A DNA stretch of 11,439 nucleotides from Synura sp. LO234KE (GCA_015143735.1 VKHC01000516.1:1-11439), one strand, 5' to 3'; shown: positions 1 to 7,159, counted from the first letter of the stretch. Translations and numbers: made by a program. Notes: generated from the letters alone by a model not told the origin.

Positions 1-380
1 TTAGACGGGTTCCTTTGCATGCATCAAAAAGTCCCACTTACTCATGCTCGCAATATCCTTAGCAATTATTTCTTTCTCCGACAATGCAGCATTTATTTCC
101 CTACTTGAAGAAATGGGACTCAGTAGAATTTGTTTCATCTTTTTGGGTGGCCTCCCGACAGGGGTTTTGGAGGTACCGGCTTCATGAAGTCCATTACAAT
201 TGAATCCGTAGAACATAGGATACTTTTGAAGGCTTCATGCGTAGCTGCATCTCTACTAATCGGAGAAAAGAAGCTTTTAATTGATTTCGATTTGCACTGA
301 TTCATGACAATACGAAAATTATTATGCTGTAAGCAAAAATTGCCAAAAACGGTCCAAAAATTATATTCACAATATTGCAT
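1..380 (-). pseudogene. Decayed AT-rich ORF with an AT-hook-like motif, cut by the left edge
   Basis: Two overlapping minus-strand frames look like one former protein. The upstream one (from 380) carries a basic serine-rich stretch followed by IKSFFSPISRDAATHEAF. The downstream one (to position 1 and beyond) carries GRPPKKMKQ, an AT-hook-like minor-groove binding motif, then a polar segment ending KWDFLMHAKEPV at the edge. Both frames cover 135-216, where one reads KPVPPKP and the other KTPVGRPPKK, so a one-base indel near 160-175 (next to an A run) probably split a single frame. The base composition is much more AT-rich than the LINE DNA to the right, so this belongs to the background or to a different element. 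I do not recognise the family. A DNA-transposon protein or a host nuclear protein are both possible. The start is not fixed: the ATG at 378-380 is only the first in frame. Confidence 0.35.
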
Positions 381-605
381 GAATACTATTCTTATTTAAA
401 GTGTTAAACTTTGTTTTTGCAAAAAAAAAATTTGTGCCAATTATTTGGGAAAATGTCACAAATGTTTGATTTTAATTTTGAGTGAGGCTCACTCAAATTT
501 GGGAAATCATCACAATAATTATTTAATTTTTATTGAACATTTTCTAGTCCAAAAAAGAAAGAATTGAAATCTATTTACGACTACTTACAAAATATTCGTT
601 ATGAT
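381..605. other. AT-rich non-coding stretch
   Basis: No convincing coding frame is seen here. The stretch has an A10 run at 421-430, the palindrome described separately, and an imperfect direct repeat on both sides of it (444-461 and 498-515, 15 of 18 bases alike, both starting TTTGGGAAA). It separates two diverging AT-rich frames, so it could be a shared upstream region, but I see no specific promoter element that would prove this. Confidence 0.4.
477..497. repeat. Perfect 21-bp palindrome
   Basis: Ten-base arms TTTGAGTGAG and CTCACTCAAA face each other across a single central G. With one mismatched pair the symmetry extends to 474-500. The core TGAGTGAG/CTCACTCA could be a binding site for a dimeric regulator or the fused ends of a small inverted-repeat element. 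The sequence shows the symmetry only; any function is inference. Confidence 0.6.
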
Positions 606-852
606 ATACTAACAAAGATCATTTTATTAATTTACCAGCAAAAATAAAAGAAATGCTAATCAAAGTATTGTTAAATTGTATCTTACCAAAATCTGTAAAA
701 CATAATAAATACCAAAAAATGCTCCATACTGTAATAGAAACTTTAGAACGTTATGCCGAATATCGAATTGTTAATTATGAGGTCACGTTACATGTTGATA
801 GAGATGACACAGAACATGAAGACGTCATAAGAACCACCCTCTATAAACCAAG
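546..852 (+). pseudogene. Decayed AT-rich ORF truncated by GC-rich LINE DNA
   Basis: Frame one is open from 546 to a TAA at 645-647 and reads lysine-rich peptide such as KKKELKSIYDYLQNIRYDIL. A second frame is open from 605 through the ATG at 653 and reads PAKIKEMLIKVLLN, then KYQKMLHTVIETLERYAEY and a charged stretch HVDRDDTEHED. The two overlap at 605-644, consistent with a small indel in one ancestral frame. Near 850 composition switches from AT-rich to GC-rich. The frame stays open by chance to 1225, but that extension is arginine/glycine-rich LINE antisense and should not be taken as part of this protein. TTTTCTAG just before 546 could be a 3' splice site (weak). I do not recognise the family. 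Confidence 0.28.
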
Positions 853-1225
853 GGGCAAGTTCCGTTACCGAGTAGAGGGAACCGAGCGAATGCACTCGGA
901 GAAAGACTCTAGTCGCCAACTAGGTCCCCATAGTATTCACACATGGGCGGGTGACAGGCACTGGCAGGACGAAAACGCATGGCTAATCGCAGAAAGAACG
1001 CATGCCAGAGCGGGGGTTGTCTTCTGTCAAAAGGGGGTAGGCGGGGGTCTTGACGGGGGACTTCCGCTAGCCTCGAGTGCGACGCAGCAGGGCGGAGGCC
1101 GAGGACGCCGAGGACCGACGAGGGGGGCGAGGTTTGGGGAAGCGCGGACGCAGTGCGGGAGAGGGCGTCCGGTGGCTCGAGGAGCGAGATCGACAAGGGG
1201 CAACGCATTCTCTCGCGGCGAGTAG
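853..1225 (-). other. 3' tail of LINE copy A, no recognised domain
   Basis: This GC-rich stretch follows the last catalytic aspartate of the RNase H. The RNase H frame stays open to 1067 but reads arginine/serine/proline-rich sequence without a recognisable fold, so the protein end is uncertain. No poly-A or simple terminal repeat marks the element end. A short hairpin, CCGAG/CTCGG, can form at about 882-899. The large open frames on both strands here are a product of high GC content. Confidence 0.4.
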
Positions 1226-1846
1226 ATCAGCTGCAGAATTGCCTTTCGCGAGGGGGGTGTCCGCCTTCGTGTGGGACGGGGTCCAGGAGATAGACGCATC
1301 GTTCGTCTGCTGTACTCTGGCGAGGAGGGCGTAGATACGAGCGATCATTGGCTTGTTTGCCACTGGCTTGATGAACCGCGTGGCAAACAGTTTGACGCAG
1401 TAAACGCTGTCGAAGACAACGTTGTATCTGGGGCAAACCACTGGTGAGAATGACGTTCTTCTGGTATTTATCCAGTCAAGGGCGTAGTACGTGCCACTCA
1501 GTTCTCCCGTGTTGCTGGTGGCGGCAAAGGCACCCACCCAGTTGGGGGTCCTCGCGGACGTGACAACAGGTCCCCATAGGCCTCTGGTTTCCGTCCGATC
1601 CGGATAGGTGATGTGTACTCCCCAGCTCGCTGTGCCGTTGGGCAGGGCAGAGCCGTCTGTGAAAACGAATGCGACTGGGTCGTCGAGAAGGGGGTTGCCC
1701 GGCCCTGAGGTCACGGCCATGTAGGCCTCCACTTTTTAACGGGAGGTGAATCGCTTAAAGTCCGTGTGAGTGCCGACAGCCTGGGGCTGCGCCTCCTTCC
1801 AGGACGTGTAAATGCCAGGGATATGATCGAGCCGGACGGCATTAAA
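1226..1846 (-). pseudogene. RNase H1-like module of LINE A: hybrid-binding domain plus RNase H, one in-frame TAA
   Basis: The frame from about 1846 reads NAVRLDHIPGIYTSW, then DFKRFTSR. This matches the RNA/DNA hybrid-binding (viroplasmin-like, PF01693) domain found at the N-terminus of eukaryotic RNase H1, including GIYTSW and the basic FKRF segment. A TAA at 1736-1738 falls within its last helix; the same frame continues KVEAYM and then the RNase H fold. All catalytic positions are readable: Asp in FTDGS (1655-1657), Glu in NTGELSG (1502-1504), Asp in VVFDSV (1409-1411), His in TPSHT (1271-1273) and Asp in GNSAADLL (1226-1228). The module would degrade RNA in the RNA/DNA hybrid formed during target-primed reverse transcription. 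Only the single stop separates the two domains, so this is the least decayed enzymatic part of copy A. The RNase H call is near certain. The hybrid-binding call is strong but rests on motif reading alone. Confidence 0.85.
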
Positions 1847-2233
1847 ATCTGGGGGGGGATACCGCGGAGGAGAGGCGAGCTTGGTGGAAGGGTTTCTGAG
1901 GAATCCGGAGGGTCCCGGGGTCAGCTTCAGGGGTGGTGGCGAGGGCTTGGAGGTAAAGCGCTTGTTGGCGGGCGGCCCAGATGTTGTCAATCCTGTTGAC
2001 AAAGTGCTTGCTTAGGGCGAGAAGACTCTCGTTCAGTGCGGGCCCTGTGTCAGTAGGTTGGAGTACCAGGTTCAGTTGCGAGATCTGGACCAGTTGCCAA
2101 GACAGACCCTATGCATGTCCGTCTTCCGACGCGAAAAGTAGCAGTAGCGCTAGGAGCAGACGATGATCGAGGTCCGTAGAGAGCGGTAGCAAGCAGAAAC
2201 AGGAATCAGAGTCAAGCCGGGCTTTCGTCAGTA
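1847..2233 (-). pseudogene. LINE A linker between zinc segment and hybrid-binding domain
   Basis: One frame reads HRVCLGNWSRSRNLNLVLQ and then LSKHFVNRIDNIWAARQQAL, which looks like genuine helical coding sequence. The protein then moves to another frame with a proline-rich stretch (PSPPPLKLTPGPSG) that leads into the hybrid-binding domain. At least one indel near 1950-2000 is needed to join them. The plus-strand open frames here are antisense shadows. Confidence 0.5.
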
Positions 2234-2399
2234 GGGGGTGTTGGCAGGATCGGAAGATGTGATCATATGTGTCGTCCGCTGAGGTGGCGTCCGACGCCCT
2301 AAGAGGGCAGCGGAGGAAGAGTTTCCGATCACTCTCTGTCTTGGCCCCCTTGCAGGAATTATGACCGACAGTCCAATGGCGTTCATGCAGAAGACGTTC
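2234..2399 (-). pseudogene. Zinc-knuckle-like segment of LINE A after the RT
   Basis: The frame immediately after a TAA at 2400-2402 reads RLLHERHWTVGHNSCKG, then LFLRCPLRAS and TYDHIFRSCQHP. The pattern WxxGHxxC followed by HxxxxC (the histidine-cysteine pair lies about 2245-2262) resembles the C-terminal zinc-binding segment that follows the RT in many LINEs and related elements (zf-RVT type). It is thought to help bind nucleic acid. One of the usual four ligands is not obvious: the second cysteine of the first pair is not visible, so the knuckle may be damaged. The segment shares a frame with the long upstream connector, so one stop codon separates them. Confidence 0.55.
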
Positions 2400-3131
2400 T
2401 TAGTGCCCTTGGGCTTCTGGAGAGAGACCCACAATGTTAAGCACTTTGGTAGCAAAGCAGAGAGGGACGTACTTCCACCGCGGCGGGTGGAGTCTCGTGG
2501 CCCTATCTGTGTCCCGGTTGGTCTGGGCTGCGAGGCGTTGATGGTCGAGTATCCGGGATTCCAGTGGAATGAGCAGCGGAGCACCCGAGTCAGTGTCGCA
2601 CCAGGACCAGCGATGCAGTAAGAGATTGGGGGGAGAGCATCGGAGAGGGGGAGTGCAGCGACGGGAAGTTTGATGAAGCGGGAGGGCCCATAAATAGTGG
2701 AGAGAATTCTCCTTGTGAGAGCCCGGAGATGGTGTATGCTGAGGCGAGCGCCATGCCCAGAGGCGCGCCCCCAAGCACGTTGAAAAACAGGTTGGTAGGG
2801 GTGGGTGCGTGAAGCACTCTACGTCGTGGTGTGAGTTGGAGTCTGGCCAGTCCACGCGGAAGCTCCAATACTTCATTGGAGAAAGTAGATGGTGGAGTGC
2901 TGAGGGACTTAACAAGAGATTGATCCGGGAGAAGTCTATGTCACAGAGATTGTCCGCCGGATCAAGTCCCATAGACTCCGGAGGAGGCCAGTCAGGAGCA
3001 GGACTAGGGCAGTGGGGCGGATCTCGTTCCACACCCTCCGAGTTCACTCTTACCCCGTAGGGAGACTTGCCGCGAAAGCGTGTCGGTGTCCACGTGACGC
3101 GATCCTCCGTGCTTAAGACGCAGAGTGACAT
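2400..3131 (-). pseudogene. LINE A connector between RT and zinc segment, long open frame
   Basis: A frame of about 243 codons is open to the TAA at 2400-2402. Its first part reads RVTWTPTRFRGKSPYGVRV and, later, LCDIDFSRINLLLSPSALHH and KYWSFRVDWPDSNSHHD, which look like true protein. Its last part reads RWKYVPLCFATKVLNIVGL, just before the zinc segment. Between about 2800 and 2590 a different frame reads more naturally (NLFFNVLGGAPLGMALASAY), so two compensating indels probably lie here. I recognise no named domain. Its position fits the poorly conserved region between RT thumb and zinc knuckle of long single-ORF LINEs. Confidence 0.5.
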
Positions 3132-4067
3132 CCGGAAGGTACCCGTGCCAAGAACAGAGTGTAGCGGAGAGAAGCCGGAAGAGCAACGAAGGTGTACATA
3201 GACCGTCCGCCTTGCCCCGACGGGGGGGACTCGAAAAACCGGTCGGTCGGTATGGTGGACCCTGGAGGGGCGTGAGTCGGGCGACCTATGTGACCCGGAG
3301 GAAGGAAGGGGACAACCCTGTGCACTTCAACAACTTCCGGGAGAGAATCCAAAGTGACCAGTGGGGGGGGGGAGTCCGGTGCGGTGGGAAGAGCCGGACA
3401 AGAGGATAAGGGTAACGCGAGACACGCGATGAGGCGAGGGTCCGAATATGGCCAGGAACCACGAGGCGTGGTTGATGGGGCCGTGATACAGTTGCGGGGG
3501 GAAAACGGACGAGACGATCGTGCTTGGGGTAGAGTCCAGTGACGGTTCAGGACGTCAACCGTGTACCCGCAAGGGGGGAGGTACAGGAAGACGGACAGGA
3601 TCTCAGCGATCCGGTTGGAGAAGAGCTGGTTCAGAGCTGTGAGATGCCAGGCTTGTCCGGGAAGAAGAGGTATGGACTCGTCGACTGGTAGGGGTACTTG
3701 GAGGAACAACTCCTGTATTGACTGTGGTAGATCAAGGAGACGCCAGGTCCAGTGGTCTCCACTCCACGTGACGATGTTTTCATACGTAAGCAGGTGCCGG
3801 TCCCGTTAGTAGACGCTCCGAGCTTTGGTCCATTTGGAGTTAGATCTGAAGCCACCAACTAGGGAGTCTGAGAGCTGGGGCGATGTCACGCGAGAGTGAG
3901 CGCATAGAGGTTTGGTAGGGCAGAGGTATTGCCCTTCATGCCGTAGAGGACAGGAGGCTCGAGATCTAGAACCCGGGGCGGACGCATTGCTGAGGGAGAG
4001 CGTTGAGTGGGCAGTGGTGAGGGCTTCTGTGGCCACGGGTGCATAATCCTTTGACTGCCAGGCGGGT
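3132..4067 (-). pseudogene. LINE A post-thumb connector, decayed
   Basis: Minus-strand frames read ENIVTWSGDHWTWRLLDLPQ, followed by QELFLQVPLPVDESIPLLPG, QAWHLTALNQLF and RIAEILSVFLYLPPCGYTVD. The mix of tryptophan and hydrophobic residues looks coding, and it lies directly between thumb and connector of copy A. The downstream part (about 3500-3130) becomes proline/serine-rich, and a G10 run at 3363-3372 (C10 on the coding strand) is a likely slippage site. The stretch 3810-4067 is broken by stops in the thumb frame. No named domain is recognised. The many plus-strand open frames here are shadows. Confidence 0.45.
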
Positions 4068-4659
4068 TCATTGGTCACTTCCCGAGAAAATGCGACGCGT
4101 GCAATTACGTTTGCGCCGTTGAACCATCGAGGAGAAACGCTGGTAGCCCAGACCACCTTCACGGAGAGGCTGAAACAGATTTTCCATTTGGGAGATTTTG
4201 AGGTTGTTAGTCCTGCGTCGAATCTCGGCCGCAAAGACGGAGTCTATTTCTTCACACTCTTTAAGAGACCACTAGGAGGGAACATTTAGCCATCACCAAA
4301 TTTATGGCGCGTGGGACGCCCGCTTGATGGACAGGGCACGGATGTGGTAACTATGAGCTTCTGTTTCATGAACTGGAGGAAGGTGGAATCGTTGTGGTTG
4401 ATTGGATAGAGTGCGCCCAGGCTTTTAAAAGTGCCTCGGTGGCGATTTCGAACCTCTGGGGGACCCATCCCGCTGCGTGTATCGGAAGAAATTGCGTGTC
4501 GTCTGGCGGTTGCGACAGACCTCCGTAGTGGAAAGCCCGAAGTTTTGGAGTGGAAATTGTGAGATTTAAAACCATAGCAAAGACCGAAACAAGGTCCGCT
4601 GTGCATTGCAGGCCAAGAAGGATAGAGGCAAAATACTGCAGATCGTCGGCGTAACAGTT
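4068..4659 (-). pseudogene. LINE A reverse transcriptase, C-terminal palm (YADD) and thumb
   Basis: The catalytic box reads CYADDLQYF with YADD at 4642-4653, followed by LLGLQCTADLVSVFA and LNLTISTPKLRAFHYGG. A frame change then gives GTFKSLGALYPINHND. A further change gives WSLKECEEIDSVFAAEIRRR and ENLFQPLREGGLGYQRF, ending SGSDQ at a TGA (4068-4070). Copy B carries the same blocks in the same order (GTFRSLGVEYPIN, WSLQKCEDLDRLF, ENLYQPVS), which confirms that this is the RT C-terminal palm and thumb. Both metal-binding aspartates of YADD are intact. The coding sequence stops just upstream of the cysteine before YADD, where the reverse-oriented Gypsy patch begins. Confidence 0.85.
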
Positions 4660-4945
4660 TGGGCGGCCCGGATAGGAAGGGCCATCCGGCCGGTGAAGGA
4701 GGAATTGATCCGAGGAGGGGTGTTGACAGTGGTGTTGAGGGTAGACGCGTCGGACAAGGCGGTCGGAGCGGTTCTTTACCAGGAGCGGCCGAGTGATTTC
4801 GGAGTCATCCATGAGCCGATCGGTTTTGCGAGTCAGAAGTTTAGCAACATCGCTTCACGCTGGGATGCCTTCAAGAAGGAAGCCTACGCGGCGTATTATG
4901 GAGTTAGCCACTACCGTCAGAAGAACATCAAAGACCGCTAACTAG
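4660..4945 (+). mobile_element. Ty3/Gypsy retrotransposon fragment: RNase H domain
   Basis: The plus strand reads LRVDASDKAVGAVLYQ, HEPIGFASQKFSNIASRWDA and FKKEAYAAYYGVSHY. This is the RNase H of Ty3/Gypsy polyproteins, including the catalytic Asp of VDASD (4744-4746) and the Glu of KKEAYA (4879-4881). The fragment begins in the short tether before the RNase H and stops soon after the E-containing helix, so the third and fourth catalytic positions, the integrase and the LTRs are absent. Its open frame extends upstream to 4606 only because it reads through LINE antisense DNA. No LTR or target-site duplication is visible at either border. It sits in opposite orientation inside the LINE A RT and probably arrived as a short piece rather than by normal integration. 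Confidence 0.85.
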
Positions 4946-5773
4946 GTGAAGGGGCTGTGAATGTCGCCTTGCCCAGAGCTCTCGGAGCCCCTCCAGACCC
5001 TCAACGTCCCATTTGGCTAAGGCGTAGGGAGTCCGAACAACGGTATACCCGTTGGCGTCTAGGTCAACAAGCCACTACTGGGCAATTTCAGCTGGGAGCC
5101 CGAGGCGCTGCCAGCAGAGAACTATCAGCGGCTTGGAGACTGAGTCAAATGCCTTGCTCATATCCCAGAAGGAGCCGTATAGAGGCCTGCGAGCGTCCCA
5201 CGCAGTTTCGAGGGTGTTGAGAAGTTGGAGGTTGGCCGTGTCGGTACCGTGATGCGGGAGGTAGCCATGTTGGGAGAGCGACAGGGAGGAGTGACGTTGA
5301 AGCGATGAAGTCACCTCATCTACGAGGAGTCCCGTCCACAACTTGCGCAGCGCTTCCATGAGCATAATGGGGCGGATGTCTTGAATTCGCTTGGAGGAGT
5401 TCTTGGGAATGGGGACGAACCACTTCCATTTCCAGAAGTTTGGGATAGAGCAATCGTGCTACATCTTCGCAAGGCATTTACACGCTTCCGCAACCATTTC
5501 GGGCTTCCAGTGCTGGAGATGCTTATATTGAAGTCCGGAAGGACCGTCAGAAGAGTTTCCTTGTTTTGACTTCACAATTGCGGCGAACGTTTCCAAGAAC
5601 GGGGCCGCGTGCAGTAGAGGGTACAAATCAGCGTGAACAGCTGCTCTAGAGGGCGAGTGATTCAATGCGGACCACAGGGCCAGAAGGGGATCATTGACCC
5701 CTACTGAGGGAATGTTAAGGTTAGCGTATCGTCTCAAAATTCCGCACGGCTCATTTGCTGGAAGTCTTCCCAA
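4946..5773 (-). pseudogene. LINE A reverse transcriptase, fingers and palm through motif A, two TAG stops
   Basis: One minus-strand frame is readable from 5773 to about 4950, broken only by TAG at 5459-5461 and TAG at 5075-5077. It reads FAAIVKSK, GPSGLQYKHLQHW, then WKWKWFVPIPKNS, RIQDIRPIMLMEALRKLWTG, QHGYLPHHGTDTANLQLL and the motif A block GSFWDMSKAFDSVSK, whose metal-binding Asp is at 5162-5164. It continues WLVDLDANGYTVVRTPYALA and ELWARRHSQP, where homology ends. The first TAG sits where copy B has Trp, consistent with a TGG to TAG change. Motif B and the stretch before YADD, present in copy B, are missing and replaced by the Gypsy patch. The near-intact frame suggests this part is younger than copy B. 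Confidence 0.9.
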
Positions 5774-6200
5774 AAAATGAAGCCATGGTGAAGGCCGGCC
5801 GACGGTGTAGATTGGGCTTGAAAATGGCTCAAGAACATATTGGTGACGTAGTCATGTAGTGCCGCAGGCGTTTGGGGTGTCGTATCCGTCCCTAAGTCGT
5901 ATTACTGCAGGTCGACCCCTTGTGGAAGTTCGTTAAGTAATGATAAAAATGCATGTGTCCCGCAGTCAAATTGTCCTCGCGGCCCGCAATATAAGTGGTG
6001 GAGTAAACCGCGTCCAATTTCCGTTTCCGCGCGTGAAGCTGAGAGCGGACAAGTTTGAAATTGGAGATCGCAGAGAGCCGGAGCGCGTTTAGGTCTGCAG
6101 GGTTCTGTTATCAAGAAGCATTTGTGCATAATGTAGCGGGGAGACGTCCGAACGTTGAGACCGAAGGTAGTGAAAGACGATGATACAGGCCATGACACTA
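5774..6200 (-). pseudogene. LINE A linker between endonuclease and RT
   Basis: Minus-strand fragments in changing frames look coding: LRSQRSDVSPLHYAQ near the endonuclease, KLDAVYSTTYIAGREDNLTA in the middle, and DYVTNMFLSHFQAQ with GFIFWEDFQQM close to the RT. I did not find in copy A the GDLN or GDFN endonuclease motif that copy C retains, so part of the endonuclease C-terminus may have been deleted here. Several stops and indels are present. Confidence 0.5.
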
Positions 6201-6765
6201 TTATGGAGCGTCTAAGTCCGTGTCCTTGAGCGGGTCTGGTCGGGAAGGAGGAGAAAAAGGCCAATATGTGGCAAGGATTAGGAGACGCCCGGTCAGAAGT
6301 TTGACGACTGATTCATCGACAACCCCAACAAGCTGGGATGGGTCTGAGCAGTGGTGGACGAGTTGGGGGCCCCAGCGGTTTTTGAGAATAATCGCGTTGC
6401 CTCCCACCTTAATGGAGAAGGAGACAGTTCCGTTGTCTATGCGGGCAGGGACAGAGACGAGACACTCCGCTTGCGGGCCCAGTTGAGCCCTGGCTTCCCG
6501 CAAAAAATGGGATACGATCAGCGGGGATGCGGACGTCAACGAATACCAGACTATCGACCGCAGCTAGGGCCATGACAGTAGGAGCTTCCCAAATTTGAAG
6601 CCATCGAGTCCAATTACGTTTGAGATATGCTATTCGAAATTCTCCTGGGGAAGGCTGGGGCACGGAGGGGTGGAGAGGAAATGCATCTGGGGTGGACTCG
6701 AGGAAAGGCATCGCGGTCTCGAGGGGGAACGGACACAATTGGGACCGGTGGGTGGTACGGGACAA
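6201..6765 (-). pseudogene. LINE A APE-like endonuclease, N-terminal half, frameshifted
   Basis: Two overlapping frames make up this part. The first (6765-6409) reads FRIAYLKRNWTRWLQIW, then ALAAVDSLVFVDVRIPADRI. The second (6539-6201) reads SHFLREARAQLGPQAE, RIDNGTVSFSIKVGGNAIIL, NRWGPQLVHHCSDPSQ and GRLLILATYWPFSPPSRPDP. Order and pattern fit the start of the endonuclease/exonuclease/phosphatase fold of LINEs: an Asn near the start, an acidic residue after a hydrophobic strand (here VDVR, where QE is usual), a basic-aromatic strand and a YxP after a hydrophobic strand. The enzyme would nick target DNA to prime reverse transcription. The frameshift lies around 6470-6530. The identification rests on fold pattern and context, as the GDLN-type core motif is not found in this copy. 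Confidence 0.65.
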
Positions 6766-7097
6766 GGGTCAAGGGGACAGGGGCAGGATCGGGCAGGTGA
6801 CCTTGAATCGGCATGGTTGTCCCATGAATTAGAAAGTGGCAGTTCAGCAATGTGATGAAGGGGTTCCGTGTAGGTTTCTTCAAAAGATGAGCTAGGGTTT
6901 GCTACCATATACCACGTTTCGGTCCTGCTCAAGAGGTCGATGACCCGGGGCGGGCCAAAGTCGGCAAGGACGAAGAATAGGACCGGCTGGAGCCTGGGCA
7001 AGAAGCACCGTTGAAAGAGTTCCAGTAGACCTGGGGTGTACGGAAAACAAAGGCCTAAGATCACAGACAGCGACCTGCCTGGTGTCTCGGTAGGCAT
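6630..7097 (-). pseudogene. Possible N-terminal part of the LINE A protein
   Basis: A minus-strand frame of about 155 codons reads RSLSVILGLCFPYTPGLLEL, then RVIDLLSRTETWYMVAN and EETYTEPLHHIAELP, and becomes proline/cysteine/serine-rich before the endonuclease frame starts in overlap. It lies where an N-terminal domain or a linker from ORF1 would be expected. No zinc knuckle, coiled coil or RRM is recognisable. It could be partly a non-coding 5' region. Confidence 0.35.
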
Positions 7098-7159
7098 CTA
7101 GATTTGTGTAAATAGTGTGAAGGCTCAGGCGTTGAGCCGGGTAGCAGTACAATATGCTT

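Larger units (their letters stand above)
853..7152 (-). mobile_element. LINE copy A (APE-RT-zinc-HBD-RNase H), degenerate, with a nested Gypsy fragment
   Basis: Read on the minus strand, protein fragments appear in the order of one non-LTR retrotransposon polyprotein: a possible N-terminal segment (7097-6630), APE-like endonuclease (6765-6201), linker, RT fingers and palm (5773-4946), YADD box and thumb (4659-4068), long connector (4067-2400), zinc-knuckle-like segment (2399-2234), hybrid-binding domain (1846-1724) and RNase H (1732-1226). Several frame changes and stops break it. The best-preserved parts are the RT palm and the RNase H. The 5' limit is placed where copy A homology fades before head-to-head copy B. 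The 3' limit is placed at the composition change near 853. No poly-A tail (poly-T on this strand) is present there, so the 3' end is truncated or this lineage ends differently. Target-site duplications were not recognised. Both limits are approximate. Confidence 0.8.

Noticed and set aside
653-1225. A 190-codon plus-strand ORF as one real gene
   Set aside because: Its second half is arginine/glycine-rich, lies in GC-rich DNA and is antisense to the LINE A tail and the start of the RNase H frame. Only the AT-rich first part may be genuine.
4071-4289. A 72-codon plus-strand ORF opposite the RT thumb
   Set aside because: The minus strand at the same place reads conserved thumb blocks shared with copy B; the plus frame is a shadow.
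7122-7138. Hairpin GGCTCA/TGAGCC as a terminator or element end
   Set aside because: Six-base arms in GC-rich DNA arise by chance, and nothing else marks this site.
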